Positions 8,130 to 17,612 are shown, numbered from the stretch's first letter. The stretch: DNA of 64,000 bases from Ferruginibacter sp050611725 (GCF_050611725.1 NZ_JBODJB010000001.1:868001-932000); one strand, 5' to 3'. Program-made: numbers and translations. Notes: generated by a model from the sequence alone, not told the origin.

Positions 8130-9719
8130 TTAAAAAACTAATCCCAATTCTGTAAAATAAACTTCGATTTGTTTATCTAATTCACTTCGTTTTGATTCCA
8201 GAGTTTTGATTTCATTCATCACTGCTTCAATATCAATTTCTTCTTCTTTCTCAAAAGTGTCGACATAACGAGGAATGTTAAGATTATACTCATTCTCTGC
8301 AATTTCCTTAATCGAAGCAGCATAGCTATATTTATCTATTGTTTCTCTGGTTCTATAGGTATCAATAATTTTAGCAATGTGTTTATCACGTAATATGTTT
8401 TGTGTTTTTACTTTTTCAAAATCATTACTTGCATCAATAAACAAAATATCATTGGGATTCTCACGACATTTCTTAAATACTAAAATACAGGTTGGTATAC
8501 TGGTTCCGTAGAAAATATTTGCAGGTAGTCCAATTACCGCATCTAAATAATTTTTATTTTCAATCAGGTATTTTCGAATATGAAGTTCTGAAGACCCCCT
8601 AAATAAAACTCCATGTGGTAAAACAACTGCCATACAACCATTTTCAGCTAAATGATAAACCATATGCTGTACAAAGGCGAAATCAGCCTTACTGCTTGGA
8701 GCCAATTTCCCATATTGACTAAATCGATCGTCACTTGTAAATATTGGATTGGCGCTCCATTGGGCTGAAAATGGAGGATTAGCTACAATTGCTTCAAATT
8801 GTTTTTCGATGTGTTGCGGATGTTCAAGAGTGTCTTCTTGTTTGATATCGAATTTTCGGTAGTGCACTCCATGCAAGATCATATTCATTCGTGCAAGATT
8901 ATAAGTAGTACGATTCATTTCCTGACCGTAAAAATTACTTACCTCTTTTACTTCTCTTGCAACACGAAGCAATAATGAACCTGAACCACAAGTAGGGTCA
9001 TAAACGGATTTTAGCTTTTGCTTTCCTGTGGTAACAATTTTCGCTAAAATTTTTGAGACTTCTTGTGGAGTATAAAATTCTCCGGCTTTCTTCCCTGCGC
9101 CACTTGCAAATTGTCCGATTAGGTATTCATAAGAATCGCCTAAAACATCTGCTTCTGTATCTTTTAATTTAAAGTCAATTTTATCAAGGTGAGTTAGAAC
9201 TTTTGCGATAATAGCATTTCTTGCTTCTGGAGTCTTTCCAAGTTTGGTGCTGTTCAGATCCATGTCTTCAAAGAGGTTATCAAAATCTTCTTCACTGTCA
9301 GTTCCCATAGTACTCAATTGAATATTAGTTAGGATTTTTTGCAAATCCTCTAAAATAAAATTGGTTTTTTTTTCATCAAATTTTTCTACATCTTCTTCAT
9401 TTTTTCCTCTTCCACGTTTCGCTACCTCAGCAAAAAGCTCCTCAGGCGTTAGAAAATATCCTAATTTTTCCAATGCTTCGTCTTTAATGGCTGCTAAAAA
9501 CTCTTTTGCTTGAGAGTTTTTCGGTGTAATATCTCGAAAAATGATTTTGTCTTGCTTCAGAATTTCATTGGCAAACATTTCCATTTTTTCACTCAGGTAT
9601 TTATAAAAGATAAATCCCAGGATATAATCCCGGAACTCATCTGCATTCATTTTACCTCTTAAAGTATTAGCAATATTCCAAAGTTGTTGTTCGAGTAGTC
9701 GTTTTTGGTCTTCTGACAT
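8130..9719 (-). CDS. hsdM: Type I restriction-modification methyltransferase subunit
   Basis: A 529-aa N6-adenine methyltransferase subunit. It has the helical HsdM N-domain (about 10-165), the SAM-binding motif DPTCGSG at 241-247, and catalytic motif IV NPPF at 314-317, followed by the N6_Mtase fold and a C-terminal helical tail that contacts HsdS. Its length is typical and there is no disruption. It is first in the minus-strand operon; the divergent spacer to the 9881 gene is 161 bp and should hold the operon promoter. With HsdS it protects host DNA, and the specificity changes with the hsdS allele. Confidence 0.95.
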   Translation of the reverse strand: MSEDQKRLLEQQLWNIANTLRGKMNADEFRDYILGFIFYKYLSEKMEMFANEILKQDKIIFRDITPKNSQAKEFLAAIKDEALEKLGYFLTPEELFAEVAKRGRGKNEEDVEKFDEKKTNFILEDLQKILTNIQLSTMGTDSEEDFDNLFEDMDLNSTKLGKTPEARNAIIAKVLTHLDKIDFKLKDTEADVLGDSYEYLIGQFASGAGKKAGEFYTPQEVSKILAKIVTTGKQKLKSVYDPTCGSGSLLLRVAREVKEVSNFYGQEMNRTTYNLARMNMILHGVHYRKFDIKQEDTLEHPQHIEKQFEAIVANPPFSAQWSANPIFTSDDRFSQYGKLAPSSKADFAFVQHMVYHLAENGCMAVVLPHGVLFRGSSELHIRKYLIENKNYLDAVIGLPANIFYGTSIPTCILVFKKCRENPNDILFIDASNDFEKVKTQNILRDKHIAKIIDTYRTRETIDKYSYAASIKEIAENEYNLNIPRYVDTFEKEEEIDIEAVMNEIKTLESKRSELDKQIEVYFTELGLVF

Positions 9720-9880
9720 ATTAGTTTAGGGAGTTCCGTTTTTGTTGAAAAATGAAGTATTGCAAAATACGGAATTAATTTGGACTCGATTTAACCTCAT
9801 TTTCGATTAGTACTTTATACAAATAAAGGCTAAAGTGACTAAAAGATCATTATAAACCCTAACTTTAAAAGTAAAAATTC

Positions 9881-11254
9881 ATGGTTCTATTATTACTTAA
9901 AGAGCAAAATTATATTGGGAATCTTTTCGAAATTGAAGCCCAAGATGATGATACAATTTGGTTATTTTTTGACGTTTTTGTTGGAAACCGTGATGTAATA
10001 TCAAACTATACAACAGAAGGAATTCTAAAATATGAAACAGGGCTATTTAGAATGCGTTTTACAAATGAGCAGTTCTCTAATTTCTTTGGCAACAATGTTT
10101 CTAAGGCTCAGGGTATGGTCGACAATTGGTTTACACTAAATGGGCGGGGTATCAAAACTGATAATTCAATTGAAGCCAATTTTTATCCTTTTGATTTTGA
10201 AAATGAAGATCAAGTTCAAGTTGCTTACTTTAACAAAGGAGATATTACCGCAATCGGCAAAAGGAAAAGCGAAGACAAAGAATTTTTAAATATATTAAAT
10301 ACATTAGTCGATTTAAAAGATTTGTACAATAAGAATAGAACAAGTGATTTAATTGCTGACTTTGTAGAAAAAAGAAAAAGGGATGAATCTATTTCGGAAA
10401 TAAATGTTGTTAGTTTTAATGTTGGGCAGGGTAATGCAACCGGAGTATTTGATAAACAATTTGATCCAATCTTTTATTATGATTTGGGCGGAGGTGCATA
10501 TTGGAATAAAAAAACTTACCCAGTTGTAAAAAATTTTCCTGTAAACGGAAATCCACTAATAATCTTGTCACATTGGGATTTTGATCACTATGAATCCCTT
10601 AAAGCCAAGGTAGCAAGATATAATAACTGCAACATAATGGCCCCACTCCAAAAAACTACTCCAAGTATTAGAAAGTTTGCGGCAATGATTTCTACAAATC
10701 TCTATTTAATTGATAAAGAATTAGGAAAGGGTAAAAACTATGGATTTTTGAAGATGTTTAGATGTTCTGGTAAAAAACGAAACGATTCTGGAATAGGAAT
10801 GATTTTGGATCTTCGAAAAAATGATAACATATCTAAAATTCTACTTCCAGGAGATTCCCAATATTTTTTTATTAAACAGGGAAAGGAGGTTGATGCAATA
10901 TGTGTATCTCATCATGGGGGAAAAATATATAATAAAAAAGGATTTCCTAAACCAACTGAAAGAGGCAATGGTTATTGTGTCTATAGCTATGGTCAAGATA
11001 ATACATATGATCACCCTCTTTCTGATTCGATTCAGGAACACATTAATAAGGGATGGGGGATTGATAGATTTTTGAAAAAATATTCGTTAAGTACCACGAC
11101 TCATAATGTAATTTATAGCTCTGATATTAACGTTAGTGCTGCTTTTAATGCTTCAAATTTGAGTATACTTGGAACTTTCAATTCATTTCATGGGTTGGTA
11201 TATAATCGTAATATAAGAATTAGAACAGTATTATCTTCAGTTGATAATGATTAG
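9881..11254 (+). CDS. ComEC-like metallo-beta-lactamase fold protein
   Basis: A 457-aa protein. Residues 1-165 are an unrecognised domain. Residues 174-380 form a metallo-beta-lactamase (MBL) domain of the ComEC/competence type: SFNVGQGNAT at 178-187, metal motif HWDFDH at 231-236 (HxDxDH, as in ComEC), GDS at 324-326, HHGG at 344-347 and DHP at 377-379. It has no membrane segments, unlike true ComEC, so it should be a soluble hydrolase or nuclease. It is divergent from hsdM and first of a run with the 94-aa and helicase genes (75 bp and 18 bp spacing). In-family reactions include phosphodiester cleavage; the actual substrate is not known. The metal ligands all look intact. Confidence 0.8.
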   Translation: MVLLLLKEQNYIGNLFEIEAQDDDTIWLFFDVFVGNRDVISNYTTEGILKYETGLFRMRFTNEQFSNFFGNNVSKAQGMVDNWFTLNGRGIKTDNSIEANFYPFDFENEDQVQVAYFNKGDITAIGKRKSEDKEFLNILNTLVDLKDLYNKNRTSDLIADFVEKRKRDESISEINVVSFNVGQGNATGVFDKQFDPIFYYDLGGGAYWNKKTYPVVKNFPVNGNPLIILSHWDFDHYESLKAKVARYNNCNIMAPLQKTTPSIRKFAAMISTNLYLIDKELGKGKNYGFLKMFRCSGKKRNDSGIGMILDLRKNDNISKILLPGDSQYFFIKQGKEVDAICVSHHGGKIYNKKGFPKPTERGNGYCVYSYGQDNTYDHPLSDSIQEHINKGWGIDRFLKKYSLSTTTHNVIYSSDINVSAAFNASNLSILGTFNSFHGLVYNRNIRIRTVLSSVDND

Positions 11255-11329
11255 CAATTTTTGTAAACATCAAAATAATTTTGTTCAGTTTAAAACATAA
11301 CGCTCTTTATAATTTTTAAAATAATTTCA

Positions 11330-11614
11330 ATGGAAGTGCAAGATGAAGTTACATTTAGTAATAAAAGTGGGTATTCAATTGAATGGGGATACTCTACATG
11401 GTCAAAGAACGAGCCTCAAGATCAAAAAGACTGGTCAATCAGAAACAGGTATTCAAACCAGTATGGGGGCTTTAATATCCGTGGTTCAAGCGAAGTGCCC
11501 TGGGAAGATTTCAAGCTGATGATTTTTGAAAGCCTAAAACGTAATCATTTTGAAAAACAAGATCTGGCTGCAATGCTGAAAGGAATATCAGATTGTCTAC
11601 TTAAAAACTATTAA
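11330..11614 (+). CDS. 94-aa protein in the MBL-helicase operon
   Basis: A small soluble protein with an aromatic-rich N-terminal half (SIEWGYSTWS) and a helical C-terminal half. There is no cysteine motif or membrane segment apart from a single Cys near the end. I do not recognise the family. It sits 75 bp after the MBL gene and 18 bp before the helicase-nuclease gene, so co-transcription is likely and a role as small partner subunit is plausible. Confidence 0.6.
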   Translation: MEVQDEVTFSNKSGYSIEWGYSTWSKNEPQDQKDWSIRNRYSNQYGGFNIRGSSEVPWEDFKLMIFESLKRNHFEKQDLAAMLKGISDCLLKNY

Positions 11615-11632
11615 TCTAATCAACACAAGACT

Positions 11633-14600
11633 ATGTCATCAACCATTCATTTCTCCGCAAGATTAACCTGGCATAATGATGGCTGGAACGGCCATATTTG
11701 TAAAGAACCATTAAAGAACACGTATTGTACCGGCCAGTATTCTTACCCTGGCGACATGTATAACGAAAAAGTTCATCAGCTTATGGAAGGAAAGGAGTAT
11801 GCAGGTTGTAATTGTGCTGCTATAAAAGATAAATATATTCCCCCTTGTTGTTTCAGTAATAATGCTTTTGGAAAAGAAACAGTATCAGCACAAGTAAGTT
11901 CACCGGAGTGGTATGTAAATCAAGAGCTACGTAAGTGGGAAATGCCTCCAAATACGATTAGTGTATGGCCTTATGAAGAAATGTACAGGGAAGAAGATAA
12001 AAATGAAGATGGTACGTTTAACTATGATACCAGAATTAGTAATGTAAAGACTTTTTTAGGGGAGCTAAAAAAGGACGAAAGCCTTATTTTCTACTATAGC
12101 AATTATAGTAACCCGTTTAGTGAAGATGAGAATAAGCGATATGTGATTGTTGGTATCAGCAGGTTAAAACATATTCCTGATGAGTTTATGATGTACGAAA
12201 AAGCAACTACAGAGGAAAAGAAAAAATACGGTGGCGCTTTTGTATGGCAGATGCCGGTTACATCACATTACCCTGAACAGGGCTTTCGTATTCCCTATCA
12301 TTTGTATAAAGATAGACCAGATATTCTTGATAAAATTGCTTTATTCCCAGATAATGAGAGGTGTTTTAAATATGCCATGCGGCAAATGAGTGATGATGAT
12401 GCATTGGAAGTTATTGAAAGAGCATTAGGTATTGTGAATGTATTGCAACACGAAGTTGGCGATACTTCTGAAGATTGGGATATAAGAAGAAAATGGTTAG
12501 AATCGTTGATTGGCGAATTATGGAAAAACCGTGGTCGCTATCCTGGGCTACCAAAAGTGCTTAACTATTTGGGCGTTCCAGTAATAAACAGTTGGTTTAA
12601 AGAAGAAACAAAAAAAAACAAGGAAGAAGCGGCATACGGTATTATAAAAGATGCGTTTTTGAAAAACAGTCCGGTTCCGGGAATAGAAATAAAAAAACAG
12701 GAGTGGGATGAATTGCAGGATTGGATGGCCGGTTGTGAAGAAGAAGATCTTGATTTATTGTTAAATGTATTACCCCGCTTTGATATAGCAGAAGAGCAAA
12801 TTGAAAAGATAATGGAACCGGGCCGCGATCAGAATAATATCTATAACCCAGTTAAAGAAATTATTGAGAACCCGTATATACTTTGTGAGTCGTATATCGG
12901 TGATAACCCCGACGATAAAATTACTTTCAGTAAGATTGACCATGGGATGTTGCCTTCGCCTGATTTGGGATTAGAGCCCTTAACAACAGCAGGCAGTGCT
13001 ATCAGGTTCAGGGCGCTTTGCGTAAATGACTTAAAAAGAGTTAGTACACATACTTTTACTGCCGCAGAAATAGTATTAGATAATGTTAACCGTTATTTAG
13101 CCCTGATGAACGAGTGGCGTACTTATGATTTTAAAAAGAGAAATTTTGAATCGTATGAGGCAGAACTCAATAAGGTGATTGTAAAAAGAAAAGATGCTGA
13201 AGAGAATTTACATCTGTATTTAAAACGAATTTATGATGATGAAAGGTATATAGAATCGAAAATTCGGGACATGAATAAAAGAAAGATAAGTTCTTTTAAA
13301 AGCCCGGTGACAGAAAAGAACTGGCACGATTTCCTTTACGATCCATCTTCAAAGCTGGCAGAACTTGATCCAAAAAAATATGAGCAAGCAGTAGAAGGAC
13401 AAATAGCGGTATGTCAGAAAATTTTTACGCAGGGGCTAAGTGTTATTTGTGGTGGAGCAGGTACTGGGAAAACAACAATTGTACGTTCAATTATTGATGC
13501 GATTGAAAAAGCACATGGAGCAGGAACTTCATTTCTGTTGCTTGCTCCAACTGGTAAAGCTGCTGACAGGTTAAGAGAAAGAACAAAGAAACAGGCTCAA
13601 ACCATTCATTCTTTTTTGGCAACAAGAGGCTGGTTGAATGATAATTTTACATTTAAAAAAGAAGGGGGCAAACAGGAAGAAGATGTTAAAATTTTTATTA
13701 TAGACGAGTGTTCCATGCTCGACCAGTCACTGGTTGCAACTCTCTTTAAAGCTATAAACTGGAATACAGTTCAGCGAATTATACTGGTTGGTGATCCTAA
13801 TCAGCTTCCGGCTATTGGTATAGGAAAAGTATTTGCTGACATTATCAACTGGATAGATGATGAACATAAAGGCATATTAAAGGTAAATCTCCGCCAGATG
13901 GAAAACCGTCTTACCGGAAAAGGAACGGGGATATTAGATCTTGCAAAAATGTTTATTCATGAAAGAGAAGAAGAAAAAGCAATTGAAGATTTGGGAGAAG
14001 AGAAATCTGAAACTGTTGATTTGCTTAAACAAATACAGGAACTGGATTTCACAGGTAATTTAAAAGACCTGAACGTTGTATTCTGGGATGATGAGCTGCA
14101 GTTGAAAGAATTGATGTTTGAAACATTAATCAGCGATTTGGAAAAGCAACATGGAATCAAGTATGATGAAGCAAGGTATTATGAACTGCTGAATAAGGTT
14201 TTTGAGGATAAAGAAAATAAATACAAGAAGCATGCGGATTACTTTCAGGTTATTTCACCTTATAGGGGAGAACAATTTGGAACTGATATCCTCAATAGTT
14301 TTTTGCAAAGTAAATTCAATAAGAATCGGGCGGAGTGGAAACAATTTTATGATGGTATAACCTTGTTTGATAAAGTTATACAAATTAGGAACCGAACTAA
14401 ATCCGATCCAATATTTGCGTATGTTGATGGTGTTAACAAGCAAATTCAAATTTTTAATGGGGAGTTGGGTTTTACAAGACCCCATCCATTCGATAATAAA
14501 AAGTTTAAAGACGATGAAACAGGAAGATGGTATAATTATAGGTGGATGGCTGAGGCATTCCGTCCAATAAGGTTCGTAGTTGATTTTGAAGGAAGAAAGG

Positions 14601-15328
14601 AGGCCGTTGCATATGGTAAGAAAAACGAACTTGGTAAATTTCAGCATAAAAACGGCAAATGGTATAACATGCCTGAAGAAAAGCCAATAGGGAATTTAGA
14701 GTTGGCTTATGCCATTTCTGTTCATAAATCGCAGGGTAGTGAGTTTACTTATGTATATCTGGTTTTACCGAAGAATAAAAAAACGTTATTATCGAAGGAG
14801 CTAATTTATACTGCAATTACCAGGGCAAAAACCAAGCTCACCATTTTTGCAGAAAAAGATATTAGCTCATTTCTGCAACTAACCCGTCCCGAGGCAAGTA
14901 GTATATCTAAAATTAACTCTTCTTTGTTTGACTTTAAACCATTGCCTAAAGAATGGCTGGTAATGAATGAATGGTATGAAGAAGGAAAAATTCATGAAAC
15001 CCTGTCTTCTCATATGGTTCGTTCGAAATCTGAAGTAATAATTGCAAACAGGCTTTTTGAAAGAAAAATACCGTTTAAGTATGAGTATCCGTTATTCGCT
15101 GAAGCAGACGGTTCATTTTATTTACCTGATTTTACAGTTAAAGTAAATGGAGAAGATTATTATATTGAACATTTGGGAAGGCTCGATGATAAAAGCTATA
15201 GAAGCCATTGGGAGAAAAAAGAGAAATGGTATAATAAACACTTCCCTGGAAGATTATTAACCACCATTGAAAACGGAAGACAGAGTAAGGATATTGACGC
15301 AATAATTGGAGATTTGCTTTCTAAATAA
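11633..15328 (+). CDS. RecD-like SF1 helicase fused to a PD-(D/E)XK-like nuclease
   Basis: A 1231-aa multidomain protein. The N-terminal ~180 residues contain six cysteines (23, 32, 59, 61, 72, 73) that could bind zinc or an Fe-S cluster. An unknown helical region reaches about 580. The SF1 helicase core shows Walker A GGAGTGKT at 607-614, APTGKAA at 638-644, DECS at 691-694, GDPNQLPAIG at 720-729, and late motifs VHKSQGSEF and YTAITRAK (about 1028-1065) of the RecD2/UvrD_C_2 type. The last ~110 residues look like a nuclease: RSKSE (E near 1135), LPDF (D near 1165) and YIEHLG near 1179, where EHLG replaces the usual ExK. No other gene in the window resembles it. A DNA-end processing or anti-phage role is inferred from this architecture and from the island context. 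Confidence 0.82.
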   Translation: MSSTIHFSARLTWHNDGWNGHICKEPLKNTYCTGQYSYPGDMYNEKVHQLMEGKEYAGCNCAAIKDKYIPPCCFSNNAFGKETVSAQVSSPEWYVNQELRKWEMPPNTISVWPYEEMYREEDKNEDGTFNYDTRISNVKTFLGELKKDESLIFYYSNYSNPFSEDENKRYVIVGISRLKHIPDEFMMYEKATTEEKKKYGGAFVWQMPVTSHYPEQGFRIPYHLYKDRPDILDKIALFPDNERCFKYAMRQMSDDDALEVIERALGIVNVLQHEVGDTSEDWDIRRKWLESLIGELWKNRGRYPGLPKVLNYLGVPVINSWFKEETKKNKEEAAYGIIKDAFLKNSPVPGIEIKKQEWDELQDWMAGCEEEDLDLLLNVLPRFDIAEEQIEKIMEPGRDQNNIYNPVKEIIENPYILCESYIGDNPDDKITFSKIDHGMLPSPDLGLEPLTTAGSAIRFRALCVNDLKRVSTHTFTAAEIVLDNVNRYLALMNEWRTYDFKKRNFESYEAELNKVIVKRKDAEENLHLYLKRIYDDERYIESKIRDMNKRKISSFKSPVTEKNWHDFLYDPSSKLAELDPKKYEQAVEGQIAVCQKIFTQGLSVICGGAGTGKTTIVRSIIDAIEKAHGAGTSFLLLAPTGKAADRLRERTKKQAQTIHSFLATRGWLNDNFTFKKEGGKQEEDVKIFIIDECSMLDQSLVATLFKAINWNTVQRIILVGDPNQLPAIGIGKVFADIINWIDDEHKGILKVNLRQMENRLTGKGTGILDLAKMFIHEREEEKAIEDLGEEKSETVDLLKQIQELDFTGNLKDLNVVFWDDELQLKELMFETLISDLEKQHGIKYDEARYYELLNKVFEDKENKYKKHADYFQVISPYRGEQFGTDILNSFLQSKFNKNRAEWKQFYDGITLFDKVIQIRNRTKSDPIFAYVDGVNKQIQIFNGELGFTRPHPFDNKKFKDDETGRWYNYRWMAEAFRPIRFVVDFEGRKEAVAYGKKNELGKFQHKNGKWYNMPEEKPIGNLELAYAISVHKSQGSEFTYVYLVLPKNKKTLLSKELIYTAITRAKTKLTIFAEKDISSFLQLTRPEASSISKINSSLFDFKPLPKEWLVMNEWYEEGKIHETLSSHMVRSKSEVIIANRLFERKIPFKYEYPLFAEADGSFYLPDFTVKVNGEDYYIEHLGRLDDKSYRSHWEKKEKWYNKHFPGRLLTTIENGRQSKDIDAIIGDLLSK

Positions 15329-15342
15329 TTCATTGCTTAAAC

Positions 15343-16044
15343 TCATTTTATAAAACGCCATTTACCCTTTTTATAATTATCGTAAAGTTTAGGCTGATGC
15401 TGTACATTCCGATAAATTTTCTTTATCTCATTATCTAATTCAAAAGAATGTTTTTCATAAACATCCATAAAATGAATCCATCCCTCAAATAATGCTTTAT
15501 CTAAAGCAAATTCCCGGTATTTATTTACAAAACCGCCTTCCAGCCAAAGTGTGGTAGCTATTTTATTATCCTCGATTTCATGTTCAACTTTCTTAACCCA
15601 AAAATAATCCGTTCCAATCTTTGCATGCACAAATGGGAATCGCACTGTTTCAAACTCCCTTGGTAAAACCGACATGCAAGTAGAAAAACAACAACTATTG
15701 TCATAAGATTTCATATAAAGCGACACTTTTAGATCATTATTTTGAAATAGTTCGGGTCTATCATTATTGAGCTCAAAAATGTCTTGGTAAATTTCTTTAA
15801 TCCAAATTGTAGCTTTTGTTGAATCTGCTTTAAAGTCTGCAGCCATTTTCTTTATACTAATCTTTTCATATTTATCGTTATAGAAGTCCTTTTCTATTAA
15901 CCAACTTAAGAAGGCTGTATAAGTCTTTTCGGGACCATTCTCTAATAATAATTTTGAATAGGTTGGCGTTCTGCTTATACAACCAAATATTTCATGAGTA
16001 GAAGGCTCGTGTAGGATTTTCTTTTTCTCTTTTGTTCGTCCCAT
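15343..16044 (-). CDS. Hypothetical protein, 233 aa
   Basis: A soluble protein with a basic start (MGRTKEKKK), one HTH-like helical section (about 60-95) and a Cys pair (SCCFSTC) near 117-123. It is convergent with the helicase gene (14 bp between stops) and therefore not part of that operon. It has its own upstream region with a strong hairpin at 16104-16125. Family not recognised. A DNA-binding or island-maintenance role is possible, but nothing in the sequence proves it. Confidence 0.55.
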   Translation of the reverse strand: MGRTKEKKKILHEPSTHEIFGCISRTPTYSKLLLENGPEKTYTAFLSWLIEKDFYNDKYEKISIKKMAADFKADSTKATIWIKEIYQDIFELNNDRPELFQNNDLKVSLYMKSYDNSCCFSTCMSVLPREFETVRFPFVHAKIGTDYFWVKKVEHEIEDNKIATTLWLEGGFVNKYREFALDKALFEGWIHFMDVYEKHSFELDNEIKKIYRNVQHQPKLYDNYKKGKWRFIK

Positions 16045-16103
16045 TTTTTGCTCAAAAAATACAAAATTTATTAAGACAAATAAAGGGGATTGGATAAATT
16101 TTC

Positions 16104-16125
16104 TTAGGGCAAATTATTGCCCTAA
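16104..16125. promoter_or_regulatory. 9-bp inverted repeat upstream of the 233-aa gene
   Basis: TTAGGGCAA and its exact complement separated by 4 nt, 60-81 bp upstream of the minus-strand gene start at 16044. It may be an operator or a small terminator, but there is no T-run on either side. Confidence 0.4.
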
Positions 16126-16361
16126 TCTCACCCTATCTTTTCACATAAATATGAGCAATGATTTTGAAGTAAAATGATAAAACGCAATATGGACCTGAAA
16201 TTTACAAAAATTATATCCCAAGCTCATAACACAAAAAGTCCTTCTTTTACCAATTTTGGATGAAAACTTTGGGTCAATTACGAGTAAAAAATTAAGTAAT
16301 TTTGCAAATAGTATTCTTGAAAACAACATAATTTATAATAGTTAGCGTTAGCTGATTTCTT

Positions 16362-16467
16362 GTTCTGAAAACTGGTAATTTTTATACACCAAGAATGAAA
16401 GCAATAACGCTCACGCTATGCGTGGGCTTATTGTCTATTGGTGTAGGGTATACCAGTACCTCAGAAC
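16362..16467. repeat. Large imperfect palindrome A (106 bp)
   Basis: The outer arms GTTCTGA/TCAGAAC (16362-16368 with 16461-16467) enclose ACTGGTA/TACCAGT and ACACCAA/TTGGTGT pairs. The inner stem pairs CAATAA-C-GCTCACGC (16402-16416) with GCGTGGGCTTATTG (16420-16433). Further matching continues outward (TTAGCG near 16342, CGCTAA near 16485). It contains no gene and ends 71 bp before the exported protein gene. It could be a palindromic mobile repeat, a structured RNA or a replication/transfer site. Confidence 0.6.
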
Positions 16468-16537
16468 AGTAGCTTTATGTCCCACGCTAATTTTTTTTGT
16501 ACCTGCCTAAAGGGACTGAGGCGCCAAATTAATAAAT

Positions 16538-16990
16538 ATGAAACCGTTGTTTTTGATTTTTTTAATTTCCCTTTGTATCAATTCATATTGTCAGGACATT
16601 GTTGTTGATACCTCTGCATCTGTGAAGACTCAAGACCAATCTTCTTCAACATCTTCCTGGTTGTATATCACTTCAACATCTGATGCAAATTCAGATATTT
16701 ATATGAAGTCTTCTTATGAGAATAAGGAGTATTCAATAATAAAAATTTGGATGAAAATAAAACGTAAAGTTTTAAAATTAGACAAAAAGGTATATCGTAA
16801 TGCCTATGAACTTTTTTTATATGAATTTGATTGTTATAATAAAAAGATGAGAGCAATAAAAGTTGTATCATATAATTCCAAATCTGAACTTGTTGATAGT
16901 TACAACGATGATAACGTAGAGTTTGATGATATAGTTCCAGACACAATTGGAAGCGAAATGTTTAAAAAAGTATGTGAAAAATTTAATTAA
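16538..16990 (+). CDS. Hypothetical exported protein, 150 aa
   Basis: The N-terminus (MKPLFLIFLISLCINSYCQD) is a signal peptide with a likely cleavage before QD. The mature part is small and rich in Ser, Asp and Lys, and could be a periplasmic or surface-attached protein; no lipobox is evident. The next gene starts 22 bp downstream, suggesting a two-gene unit lying between palindromes A and B. Family not recognised. Pairs of a cytoplasmic protein with an exported partner sometimes mark toxin-immunity cargo, but this is only a hint. Confidence 0.5.
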   Translation: MKPLFLIFLISLCINSYCQDIVVDTSASVKTQDQSSSTSSWLYITSTSDANSDIYMKSSYENKEYSIIKIWMKIKRKVLKLDKKVYRNAYELFLYEFDCYNKKMRAIKVVSYNSKSELVDSYNDDNVEFDDIVPDTIGSEMFKKVCEKFN

Positions 16991-17012
16991 TATGCCATTT
17001 AAAAGGAAATAA

Positions 17013-17489
17013 ATGAATTCTACCGAAAAGAAAATACCCATCTCATCCCTGCCCCCTTCTTTACTAAAAATGTTAGAAGGGTTTCCTCCTGCAATAAAAT
17101 CAAAAATTTTAGAAGGACTTATAACAGCGGCAACTAAAAAAATAGGAGAACGGAAGTTGGCTAAATTGATCGAAGAGAATAAACTGAATAATGATATTAT
17201 GGATACCGAATGGGGTAAGATAATAATAAACAAACAGCCACAAGCTTTAGAAAAAAAGATAACTAAAGATGATTTAGAACGTGACGGGCAAATTCTGTAC
17301 GATTTAATCAAAACTTATAAAAAGACGCTGTATAGGAACCTTAAAAAAAGTGGGACACTTTTCTTCGAAATCCGAGAGGCTGAATTACAGTATCAAAAAG
17401 ATAAAAAAGAATTAGTGGAAGCAGGGCATAATGATAGTACAGCAAGAGAAATTTTATGGCCAGAAGTAGTGGCCCAATTTGGGTTTTAA
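17013..17489 (+). CDS. Hypothetical cytoplasmic protein, 158 aa
   Basis: A Lys/Glu-rich, all-helical protein without membrane segments. The first 40 residues contain a proline-rich start (SSLPPSLLKMLEGFPPAIK) followed by amphipathic helices. It is 22 bp behind the exported protein gene and immediately before palindrome B. I do not recognise the family. Confidence 0.5.
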   Translation: MNSTEKKIPISSLPPSLLKMLEGFPPAIKSKILEGLITAATKKIGERKLAKLIEENKLNNDIMDTEWGKIIINKQPQALEKKITKDDLERDGQILYDLIKTYKKTLYRNLKKSGTLFFEIREAELQYQKDKKELVEAGHNDSTAREILWPEVVAQFGF

Positions 17490-17497
17490 ATTTCGAG

Positions 17498-17612
17498 TTT
17501 TCTCTGCCCCGGTTATTCGGAGGTTTTAAAAATGTTGCGGAAGCGAAGCGGAGCAAAGGTGCGATAGCACCGGAACATTTTTAAAGCCGGAGGATAATCG
17601 GGGCAGAGAAAA
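17498..17612. repeat. Large imperfect palindrome B (115 bp)
   Basis: A left arm at 17498-17540 pairs with a right arm at 17570-17612 over ~43 bp with few mismatches (TTTCTCTGCCCCGG at the outer end, AACATTTTTAAA near the loop). The 29-bp centre contains a smaller GGTGCGATAGCACC hairpin. Its G+C is far above that of the neighbouring genes. No coding potential. It differs in sequence from palindrome A; the two flank the pair of small genes. Confidence 0.65.

Noticed and set aside
16141..16329. 62-aa minus-strand frame upstream of the 233-aa gene
   Set aside because: Composition looks like random AT-rich DNA, with no start signal, family or neighbour support.
16342..16490. Palindrome A as an integron attC site
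   Set aside because: The arms do not show the RYYYAAC/GTTRRRY core pair in the correct orientation and there is no integron integrase in the window.
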